NCBI RefSeq assembly: GCF_026627925.1
Contig: NZ_JAPNLE010000006.1
Coordinates: 248,001 to 312,000 of the forward strand
Length of the DNA stretch: 64,000 nucleotides
DNA from: Cupriavidus sp. D39
GTDB taxonomy: Bacteria > Pseudomonadota > Gammaproteobacteria > Burkholderiales > Burkholderiaceae
Reading direction: 5' to 3'
Below, one piece after another: positions 29,825 through 37,978 of this stretch. The first letter of the stretch is position 1; every line of letters starts with the position of its first letter. Both the position numbers and the translations under genes were made by a program. The notes below the pieces were generated by a model that saw nothing but the letters and a program-made list of their open reading frames with translations, ran no database searches and had not been told where the DNA came from.

Positions 29825-29932
29825 CTACCATTGCGCCGACGGGAAAGATCCAGCCGAATGCTTCTCCCGCACCTGCGTGTCGAGGGCCTGGTCCGGCGAT
29901 TCGGTTGAATCAGCAGAACGTGGTCTAGTCAT
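29825..29932 (-). CDS. Possible 35-residue peptide downstream of the CBS gene
   Basis: ATG at 29932 is preceded by AAGGAGAAGCC and opens MTRPRSADSTESPDQALDTQ to a stop at 29825. It overlaps the end of the CBS gene by 8 nt, so it could be translationally coupled. Very short and hydrophilic; no family recognised. Confidence 0.3.
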   Translation of the reverse strand: MTRPRSADSTESPDQALDTQVREKHSAGSFPSAQW

Positions 29933-30416
29933 GGCTTCTCCTTGAGCGGCTATCGCGCCGGGGCGGAGGGGTGGAAATGCTGGCCAGCGTGCGGCCGGAA
30001 TCGCGTGAATCGCCAGTCTTGCTGGCCAGGTCGCCGAGCGACACGATGCCCACCAGGTGATGATCCTGGTCGACGACGGGTAGCCGGCGCACGCGCGCGG
30101 CTTCCATCTTGTGCTGCGCAATCTCGAGCGATTCGTCTTCGGTGCACCACTTGACATCGGCGGTCATGGCATCGCCCACGCGCGATGCGCCCGGCGTCTG
30201 ACCGCTGGCAGTGGAGCGAATCGTGATGTCGCGGTCGGTCAGCATGCCAACCAGCCGGCGGCCATCGCAGATCGGCAGCGCGCCCACCTGCAGGTCAGCC
30301 ATCCGCTGTGCCGCAAGCAGGATGGTTTCATCCGAACTGAGATAGGCCGGCCCGCGGGTCATGACGTCGGCAACGCGCCGGGGCGCGCTGGGCACAGTAG
30401 AGGGGGATTGCATCAT
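29925..30416 (-). CDS. CBS-domain pair protein
   Basis: A 163-residue protein made of two CBS motifs: VADVMTRGPAYLSSDETILL with GRRLVGMLTDRDITIRSTA, and VGDAMTADVKWCTEDESLEI with VRRLPVVDQDHHLVGIVSLG. Such Bateman modules bind adenine nucleotides and sense energy state. Stand-alone proteins of this type are common in stress regulons. Start taken at 30416 (MMQSPSTVPSAP) because GGAGAACGCC lies just upstream; the longer frame adds an Arg-rich extension. The C-terminal tail is Arg/Ser-rich and probably disordered. Confidence 0.88.
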   Translation of the reverse strand: MMQSPSTVPSAPRRVADVMTRGPAYLSSDETILLAAQRMADLQVGALPICDGRRLVGMLTDRDITIRSTASGQTPGASRVGDAMTADVKWCTEDESLEIAQHKMEAARVRRLPVVDQDHHLVGIVSLGDLASKTGDSRDSGRTLASISTPPPRRDSRSRRSHD

Positions 30417-30719
30417 GGCGTTCTCCAGTCGGTAGGATTGAACACGGCCGCCAGCACGCCGGCGGTGCTTGCAAGGAAAGCGCAAGAAGCGTTCCTGCCG
30501 CCAGAATGCCCGTCAGCGCTGGCGGGAGCTCCACATCATGGGCTGCGCGCCGTCCGCAGGTTTTACGGGCAGTGTAGAAACGCGCGACCTCGCACCGGAG
30601 GGCGGTGTGCAAGTGCAGCCTGCGTTGTAGGACAGCGCCCGCTGAACCATTGGCGGCGCGCTCCATAAAATGCAAGCAGCGCGTTGCCGGCGGCGGCAGC
30701 CAACAGCCAGGAGCGGAAG
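30417..30719. other. Divergent intergenic region
   Basis: 303 bp between the CBS gene and the iron-permease gene; it should hold both promoters. Nothing else is recognisable. Confidence 0.45.
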
Positions 30720-31283
30720 ATGAGCAAGCCAGCATTCACACTGCATCGGATCGACAGCGCGCCCGCAGCAGTGCACAGGCGACATCCCGTACTTCATGTC
30801 TTTGACCGCTTTGCCGGGGCGGCCACGCGGCAGGCGGGCTCGGCCACGGCATTCGTACTGGCGGTTGGCGTCGTGGTGGCGTGGGCGATCACGGGGCCCT
30901 TCTTCGGCTTCTCCGAAACGTGGCAACTTGTGATCAACACCGGCACGACCATCATCACCTTCCTGATGGTGTTCCTGATCCAGCAGAGCCAGAACAAGGA
31001 CGCCGTGGCCGTCCACCTGAAGCTCAACGAGCTGCTGGCCTCGCACAAGGAAGCCAGCAACATGCTGGTCTCGATCGAAGAGCTCGACGAGGAGGAGTTG
31101 CGCCAACTGATCACGTTCTATCGCCAGCTGGCGCAACTTGCCGACGAGGAAGGCGGGCTCAAGTGCAGCCACTCGCTGGACGAAGCCCGCGAGAACCACG
31201 TGGCCAAACACAGGGCACGTGCGGCGCGGCCCACGAGTGGCGGCGACGTTGTGCGTGGCGGCAGCGAAATCCCCGCCCACTGA
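30720..31283 (+). CDS. Low-affinity iron permease family membrane protein
   Basis: A 187-residue protein of the low-affinity iron permease family. It has FDRFAGAATRQAGSATAFVL, two transmembrane helices (FVLAVGVVVAWAITGPFFGF and TWQLVINTGTTIITFLMVFL) and the conserved cytoplasmic segment QQSQNKDAVAVHLKLNELL. The family is named after yeast Fet4 but iron transport is unproven in bacteria. CAGGAGCGGAAG precedes the ATG at 30720; the upstream in-frame Met is disfavoured. The gene begins a same-strand run with DUF3182, hydrolase and topoisomerase genes. Confidence 0.9.
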   Translation: MSKPAFTLHRIDSAPAAVHRRHPVLHVFDRFAGAATRQAGSATAFVLAVGVVVAWAITGPFFGFSETWQLVINTGTTIITFLMVFLIQQSQNKDAVAVHLKLNELLASHKEASNMLVSIEELDEEELRQLITFYRQLAQLADEEGGLKCSHSLDEARENHVAKHRARAARPTSGGDVVRGGSEIPAH

Positions 31284-31315
31284 AGCGGGCGTCCATACCC
31301 TGCGAGGAGACCACC

Positions 31316-32500
31316 GTGCCAGACATCAGCAAGCAACGCAACGATGCAATGTGCCGGCGCGTGGTGCTGTACGGCTGCCCCAACTACGCCGATGCCGGCA
31401 GCCATCAGTGCGTGACGCTTGCGCAGATCGCGCGCAAGGTCGCTGCGGTGGCCGGCTATGCATTCGCGGGGGCATTCGAGACATGTGGGGCGGAACGTAC
31501 GCCAGAGGCAAAGGCGTTGCCATTCTACTTCGTTCCGTTGGATACGGTGGTCGGGCTCGACCAGGCTGCCAGGCTTGGCATACAGGGCGCAGCCGACCTG
31601 TTCGGCGGCGTGGTGCCGTTTGCCTTCGTATCGACCAAGGCGATCACGCACGGGCTGGTCGCGCCAGGAGCCGCTGCGCCCGAGGGCTGGTGCGGCGGAT
31701 TCGCGGAACGCACGCAGGACGCCGTGCTGCCCGGCTTTACCACCTTCTCCCGCGAAGATGCGGCGCTTGCCGGTCGCCGGCTGCTCGAAGACGGACCGGT
31801 GCGCCTGAAAGAGCCTTGCGGGATCGGCGGGCTGGGCCAGCAGGTGGTGGCAAACGCTGCCGCGCTCGACCGCGCACTGGCGGAAATGGACCGGACGACG
31901 CTCGAAACGCACGGTATCGTGCTCGAGCGCGACCTGGACGAGCCGCAGACCTGGAGTGTGGGCCAGATCGAGGTGAGCGGCCTGCGCGCCAGCTATTGCG
32001 GCACGCAGGATCTGACCAGCAACAACCGTGGCCACCCCGTCTATGGCGGCTCGACACTGACCGTGGTGCGGGGTGGCTTTGAGGAGCTGCTCGCACAGCC
32101 TTTTCATGCGCGCGCGCTGGCGGCGGTGCGCGCGGCAATGGTCTATCACGAAGCGGCACTGGCCTGCTTTCCGGGCATGTTCCTCTCGCGCTGCAACTAT
32201 GACGTGGCCGCCGGGCGCGCAGCGGGTGGCAATGGCGCGAGGGCCAATGGCCATGCATTGCTTGGCGTGCTCGAGCAATCATGGCGCGTTGGTGGCGCCA
32301 CCGGTGCCGAACTGGCTGCGCTGGCGGCATTGCAGGCCGATCCGAAGCGCCGGCGCGTGGTGGCCTCGACCCGCGAAATCTATGGCGTCGACGCTGAAGT
32401 TCCGCCGGGCGCGGAGATCTACTTCCAGGGCGAAGACCGCCACGTCGGGGCATTGACCAAATACGCATTACTGGAGCCTGACGCAGATGGCAACGCATGA
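31316..32500 (+). CDS. DUF3182 family protein
   Basis: A 394-residue protein of the DUF3182 family, whose members have an ATP-grasp-like appearance but no established reaction. Visible features are AFETCGAERTPEAKALPFYF, LFGGVVPFAFVSTKAITHGL, RLKEPCGIGGLGQQVV (possible nucleotide-binding loop) and VLERDLDEPQTWSVGQIEVS. A GTG start at 31316 with GAGGAG upstream is used because the longer frame has no better Met. It overlaps the next gene by 14 nt, so both are made from one message. I recall DUF3182 and this hydrolase type being neighbours in other Burkholderiaceae. Confidence 0.85.
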   Translation: MPDISKQRNDAMCRRVVLYGCPNYADAGSHQCVTLAQIARKVAAVAGYAFAGAFETCGAERTPEAKALPFYFVPLDTVVGLDQAARLGIQGAADLFGGVVPFAFVSTKAITHGLVAPGAAAPEGWCGGFAERTQDAVLPGFTTFSREDAALAGRRLLEDGPVRLKEPCGIGGLGQQVVANAAALDRALAEMDRTTLETHGIVLERDLDEPQTWSVGQIEVSGLRASYCGTQDLTSNNRGHPVYGGSTLTVVRGGFEELLAQPFHARALAAVRAAMVYHEAALACFPGMFLSRCNYDVAAGRAAGGNGARANGHALLGVLEQSWRVGGATGAELAALAALQADPKRRRVVASTREIYGVDAEVPPGAEIYFQGEDRHVGALTKYALLEPDADGNA

Positions 32501-33431
32501 AGAGAATGTGGAAATCCAGTCCGAAGGCGGCAGCATCGCCGGCACGCTGATCACGCCGGCCACGAAGCTGCCCGGCGTGCTGTTCGTGCACGGCTGGGGC
32601 GGCAGCCAGCAGCAATACCTGGCGCGCGCGCGCAAGGTGGCCGGGCTGGGCTGTGTGTGCCTGACCTTCGACCTGACCGGGCATGCCGGCACCAGCGGCC
32701 AGTACGAGACCGTCAGCCGCATGCGCAACTTGGCCGATGTGGTGGCCGCCTACGATGTGCTGGTGCGCCAGCCCGAGGTGGACCGCAACGCGATCTCCGT
32801 GGTCGGCAGCAGCTACGGCGGCTATCTGGCTGCGGTGCTGAGCACGCTGCGTCCGCTGCGCTGGATGGCGTTACGCGCACCGGCACTGTACATGGACGCA
32901 GGCTGGGAACTGCCCAAGCGCCAGCTGCATCGTGACCAGGACCTGGTGGCGTACCGCCGGCAGGTGGTGGCGGCCGATACCAATCGCGCCTTGCGCGCGT
33001 GCACCACGTTCCAGGGCGATGTGCTGGTCATCGAGTCCGAGCAGGACCAGATCGTGCCGCATGCTGCCGTCACCAGCTACGTGGATGCCTGCGTGCAGGC
33101 GAATTCGATGACCTATCGCGTGATCAAGGGCGCCGACCACGGCCTCAGCGATGAGGAGAGCCAGCGCGCCTACAGCAGCCTGCTGGTGAACTGGCTGCGC
33201 GAGATGGTCACGGGGGCGCGTGCGGGTCCGGTGGCGACCGAACGGGCGGCGGAACCTCCTGCGCCAGCGTCCGCCGCGCCGCCGCACGACGATCCGTCAG
33301 TGACGGGGCTTGAGCCTGCCGGGCCGGAAGCCGGGCACGGTTCGGGAGATGCCGTGCGGCCGGAGACGCCCCATTTGGAAGGCACGGCGGTATCCGCGAT
33401 GAAAGCCGGGCCGCGCGGCGAAGACCCATAG
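32487..33431 (+). CDS. Alpha/beta hydrolase
   Basis: A 314-residue serine hydrolase fold. It has an oxyanion region FVHGWGGSQQQYLARARKVA, nucleophile elbow GSSYGG with Ser109, an acid loop VLVIESEQDQIVPH and the catalytic His in KGADHGLSDEE. The core ends near residue 240; the remaining ~70 residues are Pro/Ala-rich and probably disordered. No signal peptide, so cytoplasmic. Substrate unknown. The 14-nt overlap with DUF3182 implies translational coupling and a joint role. Confidence 0.9.
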   Translation: MATHEENVEIQSEGGSIAGTLITPATKLPGVLFVHGWGGSQQQYLARARKVAGLGCVCLTFDLTGHAGTSGQYETVSRMRNLADVVAAYDVLVRQPEVDRNAISVVGSSYGGYLAAVLSTLRPLRWMALRAPALYMDAGWELPKRQLHRDQDLVAYRRQVVAADTNRALRACTTFQGDVLVIESEQDQIVPHAAVTSYVDACVQANSMTYRVIKGADHGLSDEESQRAYSSLLVNWLREMVTGARAGPVATERAAEPPAPASAAPPHDDPSVTGLEPAGPEAGHGSGDAVRPETPHLEGTAVSAMKAGPRGEDP

Positions 33432-33485
33432 CACCGTTGCTTCGGGCATCCGCTGCGCACCACTCGCGAGAAGGAGGCGCCTGTC

Positions 33486-34544
33486 GTGGAGAGTACCCTG
33501 CCGCCGTCCGGTACCGACGAAACCCTGCGTACGGTGCTGCACGAGGCCGGATTGCGCTATGTCGATGACAGTGCGCCGGGCATCATGCGCCGCCGCTTTG
33601 GTGGCGGATTTGCGTATCGCGATGCGAACGGGAAGCGGGTGCGCGACGTCGCAACGCTAGCACGCATCGCGACGCTGGCGATTCCTCCGGCGTATGAAGC
33701 GGTCTGGATTTGCGCAGACCCGGCGGGGCATCTCCAGGCCACCGGACGCGACGCGCGGGGCCGCAAGCAGTATGTCTACCATCCCGACTGGGGTGCGCTG
33801 CGGGATTCCGACAAGTACGCGCGTCTGGCGACCTTCGGCACCGCGCTGCCGCGGCTGCGCGCGCGCGTGGCGCGCGACCTGGGGCGCAACGGCATGCCGC
33901 GCGAGAAAGTGGTCGCGGCGGTGGTGCTGCTGCTCGATGCCACGCTCGTGCGCGTTGGCAGCCCGCGCTACGCGCAGCAGAACCGTACCTACGGTCTCAC
34001 CACGCTGCGCCGCCGCCACGTCACCGTGCGTGGCAGCCGCCTGCGCTTCCAGTTCATCGGCAAGAGCGGCATCACCCACAACGTGTCGGTCAATGATCCT
34101 CGCCTGGCCCGCATCGTGCGCAGTTGCGCCGACCTGCCCGGCCAGCATCTGTTCAAGTACCGCGACAGCGACGGGGAGATCCGCGAGGTCGGCTCGGCTG
34201 ACGTCAATGCCTATCTGCAGGCGGCAACCGGCGGAGACTTCACCGCCAAGGACTTTCGCACCTGGTCCGGCAGCGTGCATGCGCTGGCAATGCTGCGCAC
34301 GGCCGGCGCGGACAGCAGCGAGACCGCTCGCAAGAAGCAGGTGGCGGAGGTAATCAGGGCCGTTGCGCAGCGCCTGCGCAATACGGTGGCGGTATGCCGC
34401 AAGTGCTATGTCCACCCCGACGTGATCGAGGCGTTCATGAATGACGAGCTGCGCGGCTGCGCGCGCATTGCCACCATCAGCCGCCTGCGTGCAGACGAAG
34501 CGCGGCTCTTGAAACTGCTCTCGCAACGGGCGGCGGCGCAATAG
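33486..34544 (+). CDS. DNA topoisomerase IB
   Basis: A 352-residue eukaryote-like type IB topoisomerase, which relaxes DNA supercoils through a 3'-phosphotyrosyl intermediate. The start region LRYVDDSAPGIMRRRFGGGF and GRDARGRKQYVYHPDW match the bacterial family. The catalytic part shows LVRVGSPRYAQQNRTYGLTT, TVRGSRLRFQFIGKSG, the Arg-containing FTAKDFRTWSGSVHAL and Tyr308 in CRKCYVHPDV. GTG start at 33486 with GAAGGAGGCG upstream. It follows the hydrolase by 54 bp on the same strand. Confidence 0.93.
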   Translation: MESTLPPSGTDETLRTVLHEAGLRYVDDSAPGIMRRRFGGGFAYRDANGKRVRDVATLARIATLAIPPAYEAVWICADPAGHLQATGRDARGRKQYVYHPDWGALRDSDKYARLATFGTALPRLRARVARDLGRNGMPREKVVAAVVLLLDATLVRVGSPRYAQQNRTYGLTTLRRRHVTVRGSRLRFQFIGKSGITHNVSVNDPRLARIVRSCADLPGQHLFKYRDSDGEIREVGSADVNAYLQAATGGDFTAKDFRTWSGSVHALAMLRTAGADSSETARKKQVAEVIRAVAQRLRNTVAVCRKCYVHPDVIEAFMNDELRGCARIATISRLRADEARLLKLLSQRAAAQ

Positions 34545-35241
34545 CCCAACGGGCCGCGTTATCGCACGGCCCGCCGGACGCGGCAGGGAAGGCTGCCGAC
34601 GTAGCCGGGCAGCTTGCGTGCCTTGGCACTGTGAGCAAGCCGGAATCCGTGGGCAACCGCGACCGCGAACGTGATAGGCGCCGATGGTGATCTGGGTGGA
34701 TGGCCCCCACCCATGTCGGCCGCGCCGTACTTGAGCCGGCCCCATTGCCCGCGCTCCTGTCCTGCTATCCTGCTGGTACCAGAGCCGCCGCGTGATTCGC
34801 GCTCGCCGCGCCAATCTTCGCCCTGCCTCTTCCGAACCGCGGCAGGGGTTGTGGTCCTCGCGCTGGCGCTCCCGGTCCGCTTCCTGGTTGCGCTGACGTT
34901 GTTGATCGCTCTCCCTGCTGCTGTGACTGCGGAAACTGAACATATTCTGCCTCCGATGTCCGCGCCGGCCCGGCGGCATCCTCGATTGCGAGCGCTGGGG
35001 CGACTGCCCATGGTCACCTCTGCCGCAAAAGACATGCCGCCTTGTCCATCGTCACCTGGCGATGCAGGGTGCCTGCAACACGGTGCGCAGCGCAATACCC
35101 CATGCAGGCGGAGGTGTAAGTCTTGCCGCCCGATGCATCGGTTACGGCCCGGCAGGGCCCTATGCCGAGGTGCAACAACGGCCAGTGTGCGGCACGGAAC
35201 TTGCGTGAGGCAGCGCATCCGGTCATGCCGAGGAGCGCGCC
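34545..35241. other. Largely unassigned; possible small Cys-containing ORF
   Basis: 697 bp. A 70-codon minus-strand ORF at 35014-35226 (MTGCAASRKFRAAHWPLLHL, later CMGYCAAHRVAGTLHRQV) has a possible lipoprotein-like start but no recognisable family. An inverted repeat CGGGCCG/CGGCCCG at 34550-34573 follows the topoisomerase gene and could help terminate transcription, though no T-run follows it. Confidence 0.35.
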
Positions 35242-36099
35242 ATGTCTACCCCCAAAGATCTGCCACCGCAGCACCAGAAGCGCCAGCCCGGCCTTGAAAG
35301 CCCTATGCATCCGCAGCCCGATAGCGGGGCGGATGACTATGTCGGCAGCGGCCGCCTGAACGACAGAGTGGCACTCGTGACCGGCGGGGACAGCGGCATC
35401 GGCCGCGCGATTGCCGTCGCCTTTGCGCGTGAGGGTGCGGACGTCGCCATCTCCTATTTGGACGAGCACGGCGATGCGAAGGAAACCGTGGCGTTGGTAG
35501 AGGAGTCTGGTCGCAAGTGCCTGGCCATCGCCGGCGACCTGGCGGACAACGCCCACGCAGACGGCGTGGCGCAAAAGGTGTTGAAGCATTTCGGCAAGCT
35601 CGACATCCTGGTCAACAATGCTGCAGAGCAGCATCCGCAGGAATCGATCGAGGACGTGGGGGCGGAGCAGGTGGAAGCCACTTTCCGCACCAATGTCTTT
35701 GCGATGTTCCACCTCACCCGCGCCGTGCTCCCGCACCTGAAGAAAGGGGCGGCCATCCTCAATACCACCTCGGTCACGGCGTATCGCGGCAGCGCGCACC
35801 TGCTGGACTACTCGGCGACGAAGGGCGCCATCGTGTCGTTCACGCGCTCGCTGGCGCTGCAAGTGGTCGAGCGCGGCATTCGCGTGAATGGCGTAGCACC
35901 GGGGCCGATCTGGACGCCGCTGATCCCTTCCACGTTCACAGCCAAAGAAGTCGCTGAATTCGGCAAGAAGACGCCGATGGGACGCCCCGGCCAGCCGTTC
36001 GAAGTGGCCGCGGGTTATGTATTCCTGGCCTCCGATGCGGCGAGCTATATCACCGGGCAGATCCTGCACATCAACGGCGGCGAAGTGGTCAATGGCTGA
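35242..36099 (+). CDS. Short-chain dehydrogenase/reductase, general-stress YghA/YhdF type
   Basis: A 285-residue NAD(P)-dependent SDR. An N-terminal extension of about 40 residues (LPPQHQKRQPGLESPMHPQP) is typical of the YghA/YhdF/GsiB-linked group, proteins induced by general stress. The Rossmann motif TGGDSGIG is at 47-54, NNAA at 125-128, and the catalytic Ser177, Tyr190 and Lys194 (YSATK) are all present; the end GQILHINGGEVVNG is standard. The physiological substrate is unknown. No operon partner. Ribosome binding site GAGGAGCGCGCC upstream. Confidence 0.92.
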   Translation: MSTPKDLPPQHQKRQPGLESPMHPQPDSGADDYVGSGRLNDRVALVTGGDSGIGRAIAVAFAREGADVAISYLDEHGDAKETVALVEESGRKCLAIAGDLADNAHADGVAQKVLKHFGKLDILVNNAAEQHPQESIEDVGAEQVEATFRTNVFAMFHLTRAVLPHLKKGAAILNTTSVTAYRGSAHLLDYSATKGAIVSFTRSLALQVVERGIRVNGVAPGPIWTPLIPSTFTAKEVAEFGKKTPMGRPGQPFEVAAGYVFLASDAASYITGQILHINGGEVVNG

Positions 36100-37032
36100 C
36101 GGCAGGTTCCACGGCGCCGCGTGTAGCTCCGGGCCGTCTTTTGAAAAAATTGCACGAGGCGTGCGGCCGTGAAGCAGGCTGGCGAGTTCTGGCGGGTCGC
36201 CTCCTTTGCCGGAACGCACCCGGGGCAATGGGAGTGCAGGCAGTGGGCGGACTTTGAACCGGCAGCAAGCAGCGAACCGCTGGACGAGGCCCGGGCGAAT
36301 ACTGGCAGCGCCCGCTGGCAAGGGAATCGGTGGTGGTGGAAAGCACCGGCAACGAAGACCCCGAGCTCGAGCATTTCCTCGACCGCAGCGCCCCAGTCAT
36401 GACTGAAGGCGGCAGTTTTCGCGGCAAGGCCATCATCACTGGGCGCGCGCGTGGATCGAACTGGGCTACCGGCGCGTTCCGGAAGCGCATGTACGCGCTT
36501 GGCCATGTATATCCCTACGACAGCGTGGCAGTAACTCGATGACGCGTACCGAAGCCTGGCGGCGTTCACGCGCGATGCGGGTGCCTATCGCAAGCTAGGC
36601 AAGCCTATGGCAATTTTCACTGCGGTTTTGCTTGCCACGAAGGCCACCGGCGCCACCGTCGCCGTCGAGGCAAAGCGCTGAGCGAGGATGGCCGCGCAGG
36701 TACCACACCACGCCGCCTACGCGCTGCAACTGCGGCACGTAGACGTTCATGTGCATTCGGTCGATGCATAATGCATTCGCTCTCGAGTAGGAGTGATCGC
36801 GCAGACCTTCGCGATCACTCTGGCTCCGGCCGTCCATGGGGTCATCGGACCCCATTGAAGCTTTGAACTCGTACATCGCTGGGCTTGTCCCAGCCGGCTC
36901 GACCGGAGCCACCTTACCCTCAGCGCCACGCAGTCACCAATGCCACTCGTCGGTCTGAGGTAGAGCCTCGCTAGATACTGAACGCCAACATTGGGCTGTC
37001 GAGTGGACACTTATGCAGGTTTTCCGGACACG
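36100..37032. other. Unassigned region with one inverted repeat
   Basis: 933 bp. A plus-strand frame at 36330-36542 (FLDRSAPVMTEGGSFRGKAI, then FRKRMYALGHVYPYDSVAVT) reads somewhat like protein but has no recognisable family and no clear start. The rest shows nothing beyond the inverted repeat at 36791-36820. Confidence 0.35.
36791..36820. repeat. Perfect 11-bp inverted repeat with 8-nt loop
   Basis: GAGTGATCGCG and CGCGATCACTC separated by CAGACCTT. There is no T-run, so it is not a typical terminator; it could be an operator. Its outer half shares AGTGATC with the palindrome at 49027. Confidence 0.8.
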
Positions 37033-37370
37033 TCAGTTGCATGCCGTGCCTGGAACGGGCTTGCCGGAAGCGGTCGAGCCTTGGCAAGCATCCCCCAGCT
37101 TGATGAAGTCGCCTTCCGAGCGTGAGCTCCGGTACAGCCTCAGTTTGCCCGCGACCGTGCAGCAATAGCGAGGCTCCGTGGCGGGGGAAGCCTCCTCGCT
37201 GCAGGAGGCGCTTTGTCGATGGCCTGGTCCTCCGCTTCGGGTGCAACACACACGCCTTGCTGGCAGATCCTCTCCCCTTTGCATTGCATATCATATTGAC
37301 ACCCCACAGCGCCGGCAGATGGCAGCATCATTGCCAGCGACGTCGCGAGTAGCAAGCCGAGCCAATTCAT
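37033..37370 (-). CDS. Small secreted Cys-rich protein with an apparent frameshift
   Basis: Starts MNWLGLLLATSLAMMLPSAG, a signal peptide, then CQYDMQCKGERICQQGVCV, a compact disulfide-type Cys spacing like the dickkopf-N-type bacterial domain. As read, the frame drifts into Pro/Arg sequence. With one more T in the TTT at 37212-37214 it continues EEASPATEPRYCCTVAGKLR and GDACQGSTASGKPVPGTACN to a stop at 37033, about 112 residues. GGAGGGGAT precedes the ATG. Likely periplasmic; function unknown. Confidence 0.6.
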
Positions 37371-37675
37371 ATCCCCTCCTGGGTGACTGCCAGAGCAGAG
37401 ACAAAAGTGCACATTTAGACTCATGGCCTCCGCTACCAGTAACGCTGATCCTTTTGACTAGCCGACGTGGACGAAGATCGACCCTACTCATCAGGATAGA
37501 TTCAGGATAGGTAGTGAGGTGACGCAACGGAAGGCCTACCAGCACCAAAACGTCCGCACGCATGGAAACAGGAATCAGCGCCAGAATTCTTTGTGTCATG
37601 CGCTGCCGCGATGCCTCCTGGTAGGGGATCATCAGAGCTGCCCAGCGCTCTAGCGCCTTGCAAATCGCGGCTTCC

Positions 37676-37978
37676 TTAACATCGGCCGAAGCCACGGATA
37701 TCTTCGGGGGAGCGCGGCGAGCTCAACCGCAGTACATCTCTATAAGCCGCAGCCGTGCCAGGCGACAGACGGAAGCCCTCGCTTCGAGTCGTGTCGCTCA
37801 AGGGAGCCGGCTCGAGCATGGAAGCATCGCCGGAAATGAGTTGCCATTCCCACTCTCGGCGACAGCCAGCTCCCGTCCGCCAAAGAAGGGCGAGTTCGGC
37901 TCCTAGTACAACATCCCGCAAATAGGTTGAATAATTAATTGGCTCGGCTATCATGGCGGGATGAATCGAGGCCGCCAT
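37676..37978 (-). CDS. Hypothetical ORF, possibly continued in an overlapping frame
   Basis: 100 codons (INYSTYLRDVVLGAELALLW, then LSPGTAAAYRDVLRLSSPRS) that overlap by 20 nt a second frame beginning at 37695 (KEAAICKALERWAALMIPYQ). Both look protein-like and could be one gene with an indel. The start is overlapped by the IS630 left end, so the gene was probably interrupted by the insertion. No family recognised. Confidence 0.3.
   Translation of the reverse strand: MAASIHPAMIAEPINYSTYLRDVVLGAELALLWRTGAGCRREWEWQLISGDASMLEPAPLSDTTRSEGFRLSPGTAAAYRDVLRLSSPRSPEDIRGFGRC
37906..37937. repeat. IS630 left terminal inverted repeat
   Basis: GTACAACATCCCGCAAATAG followed by GTTGAATAATTA. It matches the complement of the right end at about 27 of 32 positions. 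TA at 37904-37905 is the probable target duplication. Confidence 0.85.

Noticed and set aside
31118..32278. 386-codon minus-strand frame opposite DUF3182
   Set aside because: The plus-strand protein has family motifs and a ribosome binding site; the antisense product has none.
26286..34544. A complete end-joining operon (ku plus ligD)
   Set aside because: No Ku-type beta-barrel protein is encoded on either strand; the nearby DNA enzyme is topoisomerase IB.
35014..36321. 435-codon minus-strand frame across the short-chain dehydrogenase
   Set aside because: Antisense to the SDR catalytic core. Only its last 70 codons, outside the SDR, could be a separate small ORF, and that is weak.
36330..36542. 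Possible 70-residue plus-strand ORF
   Set aside because: No ribosome binding site, no family, and other frames are equally open.
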